Positions 39,994-49,546 of a stretch of DNA of 64,000 nt are shown in pieces; positions within the stretch are counted from its first letter, which is position 1, and the number at the start of each line of letters is the position of its first letter. Source of the DNA: DASQFQ01 sp963730115 (GTDB lineage Bacteria; Actinomycetota; Thermoleophilia; Solirubrobacterales; Solirubrobacteraceae); assembly GCA_963730115.1 (NCBI GenBank), contig CAVSQM010000004.1, positions 496,001 through 560,000 of the forward strand, written 5' to 3'. The position numbers and the translations under genes were made by a program. A model generated the notes under the pieces. The model was not told the DNA's origin. It saw only the letters and a list, made by a program, of their open reading frames with translations, and did not search any database.

Positions 39994-40076
39994 CGAACGT
40001 CAACGGCGGCTGGGTAGGGCTCGGGTTCTCGGGCGCTGTCCTGCCTAGGGGTCGCTATGCGACCCCGGGGCAGGAC
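39994..40076. repeat. Inverted-repeat element, copy 3 (single arm plus hairpin)
   Basis: The left arm CGAACGTCAACGGCGGCTGG followed by GTAGGG is present at 39994, but no right arm is found. A long hairpin (40038-40076) follows: GTCCTGCC/GGCAGGAC outside and GGGGTCG/CGACCCC inside, loop CTATG. Located between convergent genes, the hairpin probably also ends both transcripts. Confidence 0.7.
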
Positions 40077-40099
40077 GGCTGCCGCCGCACCACGGCGCG

Positions 40100-40874
40100 T
40101 CAGCCGGCGTCGAAGAACTCCGAGAGCGTCGCCCCGAGCACCTCCGGCGCCGCCACGTGACCCTGTCCGGCGAGCCGCTCGCGCCGCGCGTTCGGCAGCG
40201 TCGCGACCAGCGCGGCCGCCGCCGGGCCGAAGAAGCCGGCCTCGTCGGCGCCGGTGAGCACGAGCACCGGCTGCGCGATCGCCGCGAAGCGCTCGGGCAC
40301 GCGCCCGTCGCCCAGGCAGGCGGCGTCGTAGGCGAGCGTCGGCGCCAGCGCCTCCAGCGCCGGCCACACCGGCGCGCGCCGCGCCGCAGCGATCGCCTCC
40401 TCCGGCGATCCCGCCAGCCGCATGAACAGCTCGAGCGCGTCACCCCGCCGGTCCTCGGCCAGCGCGGCGGAGAGATCCACGACGTACGCGCGCCAGACGT
40501 CGAGCAGCTCGAGCGGATAGGGCACCTCGTAGACCGCGACGCGGTCCACCGCGAGCCCGGCCGCGACCGCCTCGAGCGCGAGCGCGCCGCCCGAGGAGGC
40601 GCCGAACAGCTGCGCCGGGCCGCCCGCCTCGTCGATCAGCGCGGCGATGTCCTCGACCTCGCGCGCCACCGCGTACGGCTGCGTGTCGCCGCTCTCCCCG
40701 CGGCCACGGCGTGCGTAGTTGAAGACCGTGAACCTCCCGGCGAGCTCCGGCATGAGCGGGCGCGTTCTCGGCGCCGTCGTCGAGCCCGCCGCCGACCAGG
40801 ATCACCGACGGACCGTCACCGGCGCGCTCGTAGGCGATCTCGGTCCCGTCGGCTGAAGTTACGCGGGGCGCCAC
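40100..40874 (-). CDS. Alpha/beta hydrolase, frameshifted
   Basis: About 257 aa. GTG start at 40874 overlaps the MFS gene end by 16 bases. The fold is clear: strand SADGTEIAYERAGDG, oxyanion region VILVGGGL, RRGRGESG, nucleophile elbow FGASSGGALAL, late acid VLTGADE and catalytic His in GQGHVAAPE. One extra C in a C-run at about 40752-40758 breaks the frame between ENAP and MPELAG. It is the last gene of a minus-strand run behind the FAD oxidase and MFS genes. Confidence 0.85.
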
Positions 40875-42361
40875 ATGTCCGACTGTCGCACGAGCAGCAC
40901 CGCCGCCGCGACGCCGATCAGCGCGAGCACGATGGCGATCAGCAGCAGCTCGTTGAGCCCGCTCGCGAACGCCGCCTCGTAGGTCGTGCGCAGGCCGTCG
41001 CGCGCGGCCGGCGGCGCGAGCTGCGTGGCGCCCGCCACGTCGCCGTCGGCGATCCGGTCGGTGATCGCGCCGCGGGCGGCGCCGAGGCCGTCGGCGCGCT
41101 CCTCCACCCGCCCGGCGATCGTGCCCTGCAGCACGGCGCCGAGCGCCGCGATCCCGATCGCCAGCCCGAGCTGCCGCGCGGTGTTGTTGATCCCCGACGC
41201 GAGCCCGCCCTGGGCCGGCGGCAGCACGCCGAGGTGGGCGAAGGTGACGAGCGGGTTGGCCAGCCCGGTGCCGGCGCCGACGACCACGAGCCCGGCGAAC
41301 AGGTGCAGCCACGACGAGCCGGCGTCGACGCCGGTCATCAGCAGCAGCCCGACCGCGGTCAGCCCCATGCCGACCGCCAGCGCGCCGGTCAGCGGCACGC
41401 GCCCGGCGATCCGCCCGGCGCCGAGCGAGGTCGCGAACGCGACGAGCGCGAGCGGCGCCAGCCACAGCCCGACCTCGACCGGGCTGCCGCCGGCCACGTC
41501 GAGCAGGAACAGCGACAGGTAGACGAAGACGCCGAACGAGCCGCCCGCCAGCGTCGCGACGATCACCGTCGCGCCGAGGAAGGTGCGGTTGCGGAACAGC
41601 CGCAACTCGATCATCGGGTGTTGCGCGCGCAGCTCGACGCGCGCGAAGGCCACGAGCGAGAGCACGCCCAGGGCGACGAGCCCGAGCACCGGCGCGCTCG
41701 TCCACCCGAGCGCGTTGCCGCGCAGGACCGCGAACACGATCAGGAACAGCCCGAGCGACAGCGTCGTCACCCCGGGCCAGTCGACGGGCCGCGGGTCGGG
41801 GTCGCGCGACTCGCCGATTCGTGTCAGCGCCAAGAACAGCGTCGGCAGCCCGAGCACGACGCCGAGCGCGAAGATCGAGTGCCAGCCGAACGCGTCGACG
41901 AGCACCCCGCCGACCAGCGGCCCGGCCGCGAACGCGAGCCCGATCGTGGCGCCCCAGATCCCGATCGCGCGGCCGCGCGCCGGGCCCTCGAACTCCTGCG
42001 CGAGCAGCGCCAGCGAGGCCGGGAACATCACCGCCGCACCGAGCCCCTGCAGCGCCCGCGCGCCGATCAGCAGCCCCGCCGACGGCGCCAGCGCGCACAG
42101 CGCCGACGCGGTCGTGAAGATCACGAGCCCGATCACGAACAGCTTCCGGCGCCCGAACAGGTCGGCCAGCGAGCCCGCGGTGAGCTGGAAGACCGCGAGC
42201 ACGAGCGAGTAGCCGCTCAGCACCCACTGCAGGTCGGTGAACGACGCGTCGAGGCTCTGGGCGATCGCCTCGAGCGCCACGTTCGGGGCCGCCACGTTGA
42301 CGAGGAGGACCGCCGTCGACGTGCAGACGACGATCAGCGTCCAGCGCTGGACCGAGGTCAC
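40859..42361 (-). CDS. MFS drug-export-type transporter (DHA2, 14 helices)
   Basis: 500 aa; GTG start overlaps the oxidase stop (GTGA). EmrB/QacA-like: first-helix region LLVNVAAPNVALEAIAQSL, motif A LADLFGRRKLFVIGL, motif C GAAVMFPASLALLAQEF with GLAFAAGPLVGGVLVDAFGW, and about 14 membrane helices. It should export small molecules by proton antiport. It is coupled to the FAD oxidase upstream and to the hydrolase downstream. Confidence 0.92.
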   Translation of the reverse strand: MTSVQRWTLIVVCTSTAVLLVNVAAPNVALEAIAQSLDASFTDLQWVLSGYSLVLAVFQLTAGSLADLFGRRKLFVIGLVIFTTASALCALAPSAGLLIGARALQGLGAAVMFPASLALLAQEFEGPARGRAIGIWGATIGLAFAAGPLVGGVLVDAFGWHSIFALGVVLGLPTLFLALTRIGESRDPDPRPVDWPGVTTLSLGLFLIVFAVLRGNALGWTSAPVLGLVALGVLSLVAFARVELRAQHPMIELRLFRNRTFLGATVIVATLAGGSFGVFVYLSLFLLDVAGGSPVEVGLWLAPLALVAFATSLGAGRIAGRVPLTGALAVGMGLTAVGLLLMTGVDAGSSWLHLFAGLVVVGAGTGLANPLVTFAHLGVLPPAQGGLASGINNTARQLGLAIGIAALGAVLQGTIAGRVEERADGLGAARGAITDRIADGDVAGATQLAPPAARDGLRTTYEAAFASGLNELLLIAIVLALIGVAAAVLLVRQSDMWRPA

Positions 42362-43617
42362 AGCAGCGTCTGCGCGATCCAGCGGTTGACGAACCGCCCG
42401 TCCGGATCGAGCCGCGAGCGGATCGCCGCGAAGTCGTCCCAGCGCGGGTAGCGCGGCGCCAGCTCCGAGGCGCCGAGGAAGGAGCGCTTGCCCCAGTGCG
42501 GCCGCCCGTCCCACTCCCGCATCACCGCCTCGACCTCGCGGAAGGGCGCCTCGAACTCCATCCCCTCGAACACGTGCACCGCCACGTACGCCGTGTCTCG
42601 CCCGTGCGCGGGCGACAGCAGCGCATCGTCGCCGGCCGAGAAGCGCAGCTCGATCGGGAACGACACCGGGTGGCGCTCGAGGATCTGCCGCGCGGCCCGC
42701 ACGGCGTCGACCGCCCGCTCCCGCGGGAGCGCGTACTCCATCTCCTCGAAGCGCACGAGCCGCGTGCTGGAGAACACGTCGAACGACTCCGAGACCCGCT
42801 CGCGCTCGGAGGCCGCCCGCCCGGCGGCCCGGTTGATCCACGGGATCGCCCGCGGCGCCCGGCGCGCCGCGCGGTTCAGCGCCCAGAACGCGTGGTTGTC
42901 CATGACCACGTCCTGCAGCCACTCGAGCCGCGGGCGCCGGAGCGTGGGCGCCGCGTCGCTGCGGTTGTTGGTGCGCGTCAGCGCCAGCGTCGAGTGCGGG
43001 AACGTGAACAGCTCGAAGTGGTCGTTGCCGTCGACGTGGTCGTCGAGCCCGCCGAGCACGTCGTCGAGCGGGAGCGCGCGGTCGACGGCGTGCAGGCGGA
43101 AGGACGGCACGCAGCGGAGCGTCACCGCCGCGACGACGCCGAGCGCGCCGAGCGAGACCCGCGCCGCGCGCAGCTCGTCGCCCCCGTCGACGACCAGCTC
43201 GCTGCCGTCGGCGAGCACGAGCTCCATCGCCTCGACGCCCGAGGCGAGGTTGCCGAGCCTCGCGCCCGTCCCGTGCGTGCCGGTGATGAGCGCGCCGGCC
43301 AGCGACTGCACGTCGATGTCGCCGAGGTTGGGCAGCGCCAGCCCGTGGCCGTGCAGCTCGCGCACGAGCCGGTGCAGGCTGATGCCGGCCTCGGCCCGCA
43401 CCAGCCCCGACGACCGGTCGACGTCGAGCACGCGGTCGAGCCGATCCAAGGACACCAGCGTCCCGTCGGTCGGCACGCCGCCGGAGAACGAGTGGCCGGC
43501 GCCCGCGACGCGCACGGCGCGCCCGTTGGCCACCGCCGAGGCCAGCTCGCCCCGGGTGCCCGGCCGCACCTGCTCGGCGGGCTCGCAGGTCTGCCCGCGC
43601 GACCAGTTCGACCACAT
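42358..43617 (-). CDS. D-arabinono-1,4-lactone oxidase-like FAD oxidoreductase
   Basis: 419 aa. VAO-type FAD domain: RVAGAGHSFSGGVPTDG, where His42 in GHSFSG is the usual covalent flavin site, and NLGDIDVQSLAGALITGTHG. The C-terminal ALO domain has REWDGRPHWGKRSF. Relatives oxidise sugar lactones or alditols with oxygen. It is in an operon with an MFS exporter and a hydrolase, and divergent (20 bases) from the carboxyltransferase gene. Confidence 0.9.
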   Translation of the reverse strand: MWSNWSRGQTCEPAEQVRPGTRGELASAVANGRAVRVAGAGHSFSGGVPTDGTLVSLDRLDRVLDVDRSSGLVRAEAGISLHRLVRELHGHGLALPNLGDIDVQSLAGALITGTHGTGARLGNLASGVEAMELVLADGSELVVDGGDELRAARVSLGALGVVAAVTLRCVPSFRLHAVDRALPLDDVLGGLDDHVDGNDHFELFTFPHSTLALTRTNNRSDAAPTLRRPRLEWLQDVVMDNHAFWALNRAARRAPRAIPWINRAAGRAASERERVSESFDVFSSTRLVRFEEMEYALPRERAVDAVRAARQILERHPVSFPIELRFSAGDDALLSPAHGRDTAYVAVHVFEGMEFEAPFREVEAVMREWDGRPHWGKRSFLGASELAPRYPRWDDFAAIRSRLDPDGRFVNRWIAQTLL

Positions 43618-43637
43618 CCCTGCGAGGCTACCGCCGC

Positions 43638-45200
43638 ATGAGCTGGGAGCCCGAGCTCGAGGAGCTGCGCCGCCGCGAGGCGCTCGCCCGCGAGATGGGC
43701 GGCGAGGAGCGCGTGGCGCGCCAGCACGCGTCCGGGCGGCAGACGGTGCGGGAGCGGATCGAGCGGCTGTTCGACCCCGGCACGTTCCACGAGACCGGCG
43801 CGCTCGCCGGCGTCGGGGCGTACGACGAGGACGGCGAGCTGACCGGCTTCACCCCGGCCAACATGGTCTGCGGCCAGGGCGAGATCGAGGGTCGCGCCGC
43901 GGTCGTGCAGGGCGACGACTTCACCGTCCGCGGCGGCGCCGCCGACGCCGCCATCTGGCAGAAGATGGTCCACGCCGAGCGGCTCGCCCACGACCTGCGG
44001 CTGCCGCTGATCAGGCTCGTCGACGGCACGGGCGGCGGCGGCTCGGTCAAGTCGCTCGAGCAGATGGGCTACACGTACGTCCCGTTCATCCCCGGCATGG
44101 AGCTGGCGATCGCCAACCTCGCGCGCGTGCCGGTGGTGGCCGCCGCGCTCGGGCCGGTGGCCGGGCTCGGCGCCGCGCGCGTCGTCGCCTCGCACTTCAG
44201 CGTGATGGTGCGCGGCACCTCCCAGCTGTTCGTGGCCGGCCCGCCGGTGGTCGCCGCGGCGATGGGCGAGTCGCCCGACAAGGAGACGCTCGGCGGCTCG
44301 CGCATGCAGACGCGCGCGGGCGCCGTCGACAACGAGGCCGCCGACGAGGACGACGCGCTCGACCAGCTCAAGCGCTTCCTCTCCTACCTGCCGCCCAGCG
44401 CCTGGGACCTCCCGCCGGTGGTCGCCGGCAGCGATCCGGCCGACCGCCGCGACGAGTCGCTGCTCTCGGCGATCCCCCGCGACCCCCGCAAGCCCTACGA
44501 CATGCGCGCGATCCTCGCGGCGGTCTGCGACCGCGGATCGCTGTTCGAGCTCGGACCACGCCATGGCCGCTCGCTGATCTGCGCGCTCGCGCGGCTCGAG
44601 GGCCACCCGGTCGGCGTGCTCGCCTCCGACCCGAAGCACTACGGCGGCGGCCTCACCGGCGACGCGTCGGACAAGCTCGTACGCATGGTCGACCTGTGCG
44701 ACCAGTTCCGCCTCCCGGTGGTCAACCTCGTCGACCAGCCGGGCTTCGTGATCGGCTCCGAGGCCGAGCGCGCGGGCACGATGCGCCGCGGCGCGCGGGC
44801 GCTGTTCGCCGTCCATCAGGCGTCAGTGCCGTGGGTCTCGGTGCTCGTCCGCAAGGTCTACGGCGTGGCCGGGGCCGCGCACGGCGACGCCTCGCGCCTC
44901 AACCTCCGCTACGCCTGGCCGTCGGGCGACTGGGGCTCGCTGCCGATCGCGGGCGGGCTCGAGGCCGCCTACCGGCGCGACCTCGAGGCGGCCGAGGACC
45001 CGGTCGCCCTGCGCGCCGAGATCGAGGCGCGGCTCGATGCGGTGCGCTCGCCGTTCCGGACCGCCGAGCGCTTCGGCGTCGAGGAGATCATCGACCCGCG
45101 CGACACGCGCCCGCTGCTGTGCGCGTGGGCGCGCCACGCTCACCGCCTGATCGGCCACGAGGCGGGCTCCGGGCCGAAGGCACGTGGCCCGCGCCCGTAG
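43638..45200 (+). CDS. Acyl-CoA carboxylase, carboxyltransferase (beta) subunit
   Basis: 520 aa, both crotonase-fold halves present: SGRQTVRERIERLFDPGTFH, VRGGAADAAIWQKMVHAERL, VDGTGGGGSVKSLEQMG in the N-half, and LASDPKHYGGGLTGDASDKL, NLVDQPGFVIGSEAERAGTM in the C-half. It moves carboxyl from biotin to an acyl-CoA (propionyl-, acetyl- or methylcrotonyl-CoA). No biotin carboxylase gene is next to it, so its partner is encoded elsewhere. Confidence 0.9.
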   Translation: MSWEPELEELRRREALAREMGGEERVARQHASGRQTVRERIERLFDPGTFHETGALAGVGAYDEDGELTGFTPANMVCGQGEIEGRAAVVQGDDFTVRGGAADAAIWQKMVHAERLAHDLRLPLIRLVDGTGGGGSVKSLEQMGYTYVPFIPGMELAIANLARVPVVAAALGPVAGLGAARVVASHFSVMVRGTSQLFVAGPPVVAAAMGESPDKETLGGSRMQTRAGAVDNEAADEDDALDQLKRFLSYLPPSAWDLPPVVAGSDPADRRDESLLSAIPRDPRKPYDMRAILAAVCDRGSLFELGPRHGRSLICALARLEGHPVGVLASDPKHYGGGLTGDASDKLVRMVDLCDQFRLPVVNLVDQPGFVIGSEAERAGTMRRGARALFAVHQASVPWVSVLVRKVYGVAGAAHGDASRLNLRYAWPSGDWGSLPIAGGLEAAYRRDLEAAEDPVALRAEIEARLDAVRSPFRTAERFGVEEIIDPRDTRPLLCAWARHAHRLIGHEAGSGPKARGPRP

Positions 45201-45225
45201 CGCGCGCGGTACCGTCCCTCGTCGC

Positions 45226-45579
45226 ATGGCCCACCCCTTCCAAGCCGATGACGTCGACGTCGACCCCGACGAGGTGCGCGGCGCCCACGAGCGCGGCGAG
45301 ATCCAGCTGATCGACGTCCGCGAGCCCTACGAGTACGAGGCGGGCCGCATCGCGGGCACCCGCCACATCGAGCTCGAGCGCCTGGCCTCGAAGGCGGACA
45401 CGATCGAGCGCGACACGCCGGTCGTCTTCGTCTGCCGGCTCGGCGCGCGCTCCGGGATGGCCGCCAACGCGTTCCGCCGCGCCGGCTGGGATGCGCGCTC
45501 GATGGTCGGCGGCATGGAGGAGTGGGCCGGCCGCGGCCTGCCGCTCGAGCCCGAGCACGGACATGTCGCGGATCACTAG
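45226..45579 (+). CDS. Single-domain rhodanese
   Basis: 117 aa from ATG 45226. Rhodanese fold: IQLIDVREPYEYEAGRIAGT, active-site Cys70 in VFVCRLGARSGMA, and GGMEEWAGRGLPLE. It transfers sulfane sulfur or acts in thiol chemistry; the specific acceptor is unknown. The 3' end overlaps the next gene start by 17 bases. Confidence 0.9.
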   Translation: MAHPFQADDVDVDPDEVRGAHERGEIQLIDVREPYEYEAGRIAGTRHIELERLASKADTIERDTPVVFVCRLGARSGMAANAFRRAGWDARSMVGGMEEWAGRGLPLEPEHGHVADH

Positions 45580-47095
45580 GGCGCTGCTCGCTGCCGCGCT
45601 GCTGGCGCTCGCGCTGCCGGCGGGCGCCGGTGCCGCGCCGACGCTGGTTCCGGTCGGCAGCTTCAACGTGCCGATGTACGTCGCCTCGCCGCCCGGCGAC
45701 GCGAGCCGGCTGTTCGTGGTCGAGCGCGCCGGCGTCGTGCGGGTGGTGCGTAACGGCACCGCGCTCGCCACCCCGGTGCTGAGCATCCCCGACGTCAGCA
45801 CGGCGGGCGAGCGCGGGCTGCTCTCGATCGCCTTCGCACCCGACTACGCCACCTCGGGCCTGTTCTACGTCTACCTCGCGCGCGAGCCCGACGGCCGGCT
45901 CGAGGTGCGCGAGTACCGCCGCTCGGCGGCCAACCCCGACGTGGCGGATCCCGCCGGGCGGACGGTGTGGTTCGCCGACCACCCTGACGAGAGCAACCAC
46001 AACGGCGGCACGATCGCGTTCGGGCGCGACGGCTACCTGTGGCTCGCGACCGGCGACGGCGGCGGGCAGAACGACGTGCACGACAACGCGCAGAACCCCG
46101 CGCGCCCGCTCGGCAAGCTGTTGCGCATCGACCCCCATCCGGGCAATGCCGGCGCGCACACGATCCCGGCCGGCAGCCCGTTCGGCAACGCGGTCTGGTC
46201 CGTCGGGTTGCGCAACCCCTTCCGCTTCTCGTTCGACCGCATCACCGGCGACGTCGTGATCGGCGACGTCGGCGGCGCCGCTCGCGAGGAGATCGACTTC
46301 GCCCGCTGGCCGGGCCTGGGCAGCGGGGCGAACTACGGCTGGCCGTGCCGCGAGGGCCTCGTCGCCGGTCCCCGCTCATGCCCGGGCCAGTCGTTCACCG
46401 ACCCCGTGGCCGAGTACTCGACGGGGAGCCCGCGCGCCGTCACCGGCGGCGTCGTGGTGCGCGACCCCGGCCTGCCGACGCTCGTGGGCCGCTACCTCTA
46501 CGCCGACTACTACGACGGCGTGGTCCGCTCGCTCGCACTCGGACTTCCGCGGGCGACCGACGACCGCCCGGCGGGGCTCGCCACCGTGCCGAACCTCGGG
46601 GCCTTCGGCGAGGACGCCTGCGGCCACGTCTACGTGGTCTCCAACAACGGCACCGTCTCCCGGGTCCAGGACGGGGCACTCGGCCCGTGCGTCCGGGGCT
46701 TCGCGGGCACGACGGCCGCCCCGCCACCGGCCGGAGGGAGCACCGGGACGCCCGGCCCGCCCGACCGCACCTCACCGCGGATCAGCATCCGCGTCGCCCG
46801 CAAGGGCCGCGTCGGCCGCCGCGCCACCCCGCGGATCCTCCTCACCGCGAGCGAGAACTGCCGCGTGACGATCACCGCGCGGCTGGCGAAGACGAACCTC
46901 AAGCGCGTCCGCACCCCGCTCCGCGGCGGGCGCCGGACCGTCGTGCGGCTGCGGCCGAAGGCCAGGGCGATCAAGAAGATCCGGCGCGCGCTGCGCCGCC
47001 ACAAGCGCGTGACGATGACGGTGCGCGTGACCGCGGTCGACGCGGCCGGCAACACCCGCCGCGTGACGAAGCGGCTGAAGCTGCGCCGGGCCTAG
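45563..47095 (+). CDS. Secreted PQQ-type sugar dehydrogenase-like beta-propeller protein
   Basis: 510 aa. Signal peptide at residues 1-24 (ALLAAALLALALPAGAGA). Glucose/sorbosone dehydrogenase propeller at about 25-370: ERGLLSIAFAPDYATSGLFY, ESNHNGGTIAFGRDGYLWLA, GDGGGQNDVHDNAQN, RNPFRFSFDR, GANYGWPCREG. A Pro/Gly linker and a basic C-terminal domain (RISIRVARKGRVGRRATPRI) of Ig-like type follow. The propeller may oxidise sugars or only bind wall or matrix glycans. A hairpin terminator follows. Confidence 0.88.
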   Translation: MSRITRALLAAALLALALPAGAGAAPTLVPVGSFNVPMYVASPPGDASRLFVVERAGVVRVVRNGTALATPVLSIPDVSTAGERGLLSIAFAPDYATSGLFYVYLAREPDGRLEVREYRRSAANPDVADPAGRTVWFADHPDESNHNGGTIAFGRDGYLWLATGDGGGQNDVHDNAQNPARPLGKLLRIDPHPGNAGAHTIPAGSPFGNAVWSVGLRNPFRFSFDRITGDVVIGDVGGAAREEIDFARWPGLGSGANYGWPCREGLVAGPRSCPGQSFTDPVAEYSTGSPRAVTGGVVVRDPGLPTLVGRYLYADYYDGVVRSLALGLPRATDDRPAGLATVPNLGAFGEDACGHVYVVSNNGTVSRVQDGALGPCVRGFAGTTAAPPPAGGSTGTPGPPDRTSPRISIRVARKGRVGRRATPRILLTASENCRVTITARLAKTNLKRVRTPLRGGRRTVVRLRPKARAIKKIRRALRRHKRVTMTVRVTAVDAAGNTRRVTKRLKLRRA

Positions 47096-47118
47096 GGATC
47101 GGCTCGCCCAAAGGAGAA

Positions 47119-47145
47119 ACGGCGGCTCCGGTGTGGAGCCGCCGT
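47119..47145 (+). terminator. Strong hairpin terminator
   Basis: ACGGCGGCTCC and GGAGCCGCCGT pair perfectly around GGTGT, 23 bases after the propeller-protein stop. Confidence 0.75.
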
Positions 47146-47147
47146 CT

Positions 47148-47164
47148 CCGCGAATCATTCGCGG
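47148..47164. terminator. Second hairpin, probably for the minus-strand gene
   Basis: CCGCGAA and TTCGCGG around TCA, between the convergent propeller-protein and FAD oxidoreductase genes; about 80 bases from the latter's stop. Confidence 0.45.
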
Positions 47165-47243
47165 TACTGCATTCGCCCTCCAGGACGCTCGGTCAGACTA
47201 GCTGCGTCGCGAGAGCTCGGTCGGTCGGACATCCGTCCAGCGA

Positions 47244-48752
47244 TCAGCCCTCGGAGACAAGCGGCTCCCGCATCGAGGCCGTCTCGGGCGCCCGCTTGTA
47301 GGGCTGCTCCTCCTTGGCGCCCTCCTCGTGGTAGACCGACTCGGCGTTGACCGCCCACAGGTCGTGCTTCGCGCCGGTCAGCACGTTGTCGACCGCGCGG
47401 ATCGCGGTGAGCATCGAGTGGTCCGAGTTGTTGTACCGGTGCAGGCCGTTGCGCCCGACCTGCTGCAGGTTCGTGATGCCTTCGAGCCAGCCGCGGATCG
47501 AGTCGACGCGCTCGCCGTAGTCCGGGTCGTACATCGGGTAGGCGAGCGGCACGCGCGTGACGAAGCCGCGCTCGACCTTCTCCGGCGCGACGAGCCCGAG
47601 CTGGTGGAGCTCCTTCTTCGCCAGCTCGACCAGGGCGTCGTCCTCCATCTCCCACAGCTCGTCGCCCGAGAAGCAGAAGTACTCGAGGCCGACGCAGGCC
47701 TTCGAATCGTCCGGGACCATCCACGGGCTCCAGGAGCGGTAGTTCTGGATCCGGCCGACGTGCACCGCCGGGTCGTGGATGTAGATCCAGTTGTCGGGGA
47801 ACAGGTCCTCGCCGTCGATCACCAGCGCGACGGTGAGGAAGTCGCGGTAGCGCAGGCCCTGGGCCGCACCCTGGATCTCGCCCGCGGCAGCGGCGCCGGC
47901 GAGGCCGACGGTCGCGCGCAGCGGCAGCGAGGAGATGACCTGCGACGGCTCGATGCGCTCGCCGCCGGCCACCACCGCGGCGACCTCGCCGTCGCGGATC
48001 TCGAGCTCCTGCACGGGCGAGTTGAGGCGGACCTCGCCGCCCGCGGCGATGATCTCGTCGGCCATCGTCTCCCACATCTGGCCGGGGCCGAAGCGGGGGT
48101 AGTGGAACTCGTTGATCAGCGACTTGATCTCGCTCTTGTTGCCGAAGAACGCGGCCTTGGCGGCGGAGGTGAAGGAGAGGCCCTTGATGCGCTGGGCGGC
48201 CCACTCGGCGCGCAGCTCGGTGGTCGGGACTCCCCACACCTTCTCGGTGTAGGTCTTGAAGAAGTGCTGGTAGAGCCGCTTGCCGAAGCGGTTGGAGACC
48301 CACTGCTCGACGTTCTCCTCCTTGCCCTTGGGCTTGACCTGCGCCCACAGGTAGGAGAGGCCGGAGCGGACGAGCTCGAGCGGGCCGAGCTTCTTGACGA
48401 CGTCCATGCCGTCGAGCGGGTAGTGGAGGAACTTGCCGTTCCAGAAGATCCGCGACATGCGCGGGCGGAGCAGGAACTCCTCCTTCATCACCTCGTGCCA
48501 GAGGTCGTCGACCTCCTTGGACTTGGTGAAGAAGCGATGCCCACCCAGGTCGAAGCGATACCCGTCGCGCACCTCGGTCTTGGCCAGGCCGCCGACCTGG
48601 TCCTCGGCCTCGAACACGATCACGGGCACGCCCTTCCTGGCGAGCAGGTAGCCGGCGGTGAGGCCGGCGGGGCCGCCGCCGAGCACCGCGACCGGCGCCC
48701 GGTTCGACGTACGCCTGGGAGTCGGTACGACTTCGAACTCAACAGTGGACAT
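47244..48752 (-). CDS. FAD-dependent oxidoreductase/amine-oxidase-like (UDP-galactopyranose-mutase-like)
   Basis: 502 aa from ATG 48752. N-terminal FAD motif VAVLGGGPAGLTAGYLLARK and DLGGHRFFTKSKEVDDLW, as in protoporphyrinogen-oxidase-like and UGM-like proteins. The middle has RFGKRLYQHFFKTYTEKVWG; the C-terminal FAD part has GRNGLHRYNNSDHSMLTAIR. Proteins of this type often sit in surface-glycan loci; a glycosyltransferase-like gene lies about 2.3 kb away. The substrate is undetermined. Confidence 0.85.
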   Translation of the reverse strand: MSTVEFEVVPTPRRTSNRAPVAVLGGGPAGLTAGYLLARKGVPVIVFEAEDQVGGLAKTEVRDGYRFDLGGHRFFTKSKEVDDLWHEVMKEEFLLRPRMSRIFWNGKFLHYPLDGMDVVKKLGPLELVRSGLSYLWAQVKPKGKEENVEQWVSNRFGKRLYQHFFKTYTEKVWGVPTTELRAEWAAQRIKGLSFTSAAKAAFFGNKSEIKSLINEFHYPRFGPGQMWETMADEIIAAGGEVRLNSPVQELEIRDGEVAAVVAGGERIEPSQVISSLPLRATVGLAGAAAAGEIQGAAQGLRYRDFLTVALVIDGEDLFPDNWIYIHDPAVHVGRIQNYRSWSPWMVPDDSKACVGLEYFCFSGDELWEMEDDALVELAKKELHQLGLVAPEKVERGFVTRVPLAYPMYDPDYGERVDSIRGWLEGITNLQQVGRNGLHRYNNSDHSMLTAIRAVDNVLTGAKHDLWAVNAESVYHEEGAKEEQPYKRAPETASMREPLVSEG

Positions 48753-48847
48753 GGCCGACAGGCTGCTCGCTCCCACGCGCGCCCACACGCGCGCCTAACC
48801 GCAGCTAACACCCCTTAATCGCGCCTGGGCGCCAGTACGCTGAGGGT

Positions 48848-49546
48848 GTGCAGACCGCCACGGCACTCGACATCCTGCTGGTCGACGACGACGGGCCGCT
48901 GCGCGACATGCTCAGCCGCTCGTTCGAGCGCGAGGGCCACCGCGTCATCGCCGTCGCCGACGGAGAGGCGGCGCTGAAGGCCGCCGGCGACCAGCCGTTC
49001 GACGTCGTGCTGCTCGACGTCGCCCTCGGCGAGGGCCCGACGGGCCACGACGTCGCGCGCCTGCTGCGGCGCCGCCGCGACGTCGTCCCGATCATCATGC
49101 TCACCGCGCTCGACTCCGAGGCCGACGCCGTCCAGGGCCTCGAGGCGGGCGCCGACGACTACGTCACCAAGCCGTTCGGGCTGGCCGAGCTGCGCAGCCG
49201 CATCCGCGCCGTGCTGCGGCGCGCGCAGGGCCGCGTGGTGGAGGGCAACTTCGCGGTCGGCCCGGTCACGCTCGACCGTGAGCTGCGCCGGGTCGAGGTC
49301 GACGGCGGCGCGGTGCGGCTGACGTTCAGCGAGTTCGAGCTGCTGGCCTGCCTGATGGGCCGCCCCGGGCGCGCGTTCAACCGCCAGGAGCTGCTGCGCG
49401 CGATCTGGGGCGACAGCGCCTACCGCGACCCGCGGGCGATCGACGTCCATATCCGCCACCTGCGCGAGAAGCTCGAAGAGCGCCCCGAGCAACCGAGCCT
49501 GATCCTCACGGTGCCGGGCACCGGCTACCGCTTCCGCGAGGCATGA
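48848..49546 (+). CDS. OmpR/PhoB-type response regulator
   Basis: 232 aa, GTG start. Receiver with acidic pocket LLVDDDG, phospho-acceptor Asp57 (VVLLDVALGEGP), Thr in IIMLTALDS and Lys in YVTKPFGLAEL. Winged-helix output: GPVTLDRELRRVEVDGG, RAIWGDSAYRDPRAIDVHI, TVPGTGYRFREA. The stop overlaps the kinase start (ATGA), so the pair is one two-component system. Confidence 0.93.
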   Translation: MQTATALDILLVDDDGPLRDMLSRSFEREGHRVIAVADGEAALKAAGDQPFDVVLLDVALGEGPTGHDVARLLRRRRDVVPIIMLTALDSEADAVQGLEAGADDYVTKPFGLAELRSRIRAVLRRAQGRVVEGNFAVGPVTLDRELRRVEVDGGAVRLTFSEFELLACLMGRPGRAFNRQELLRAIWGDSAYRDPRAIDVHIRHLREKLEERPEQPSLILTVPGTGYRFREA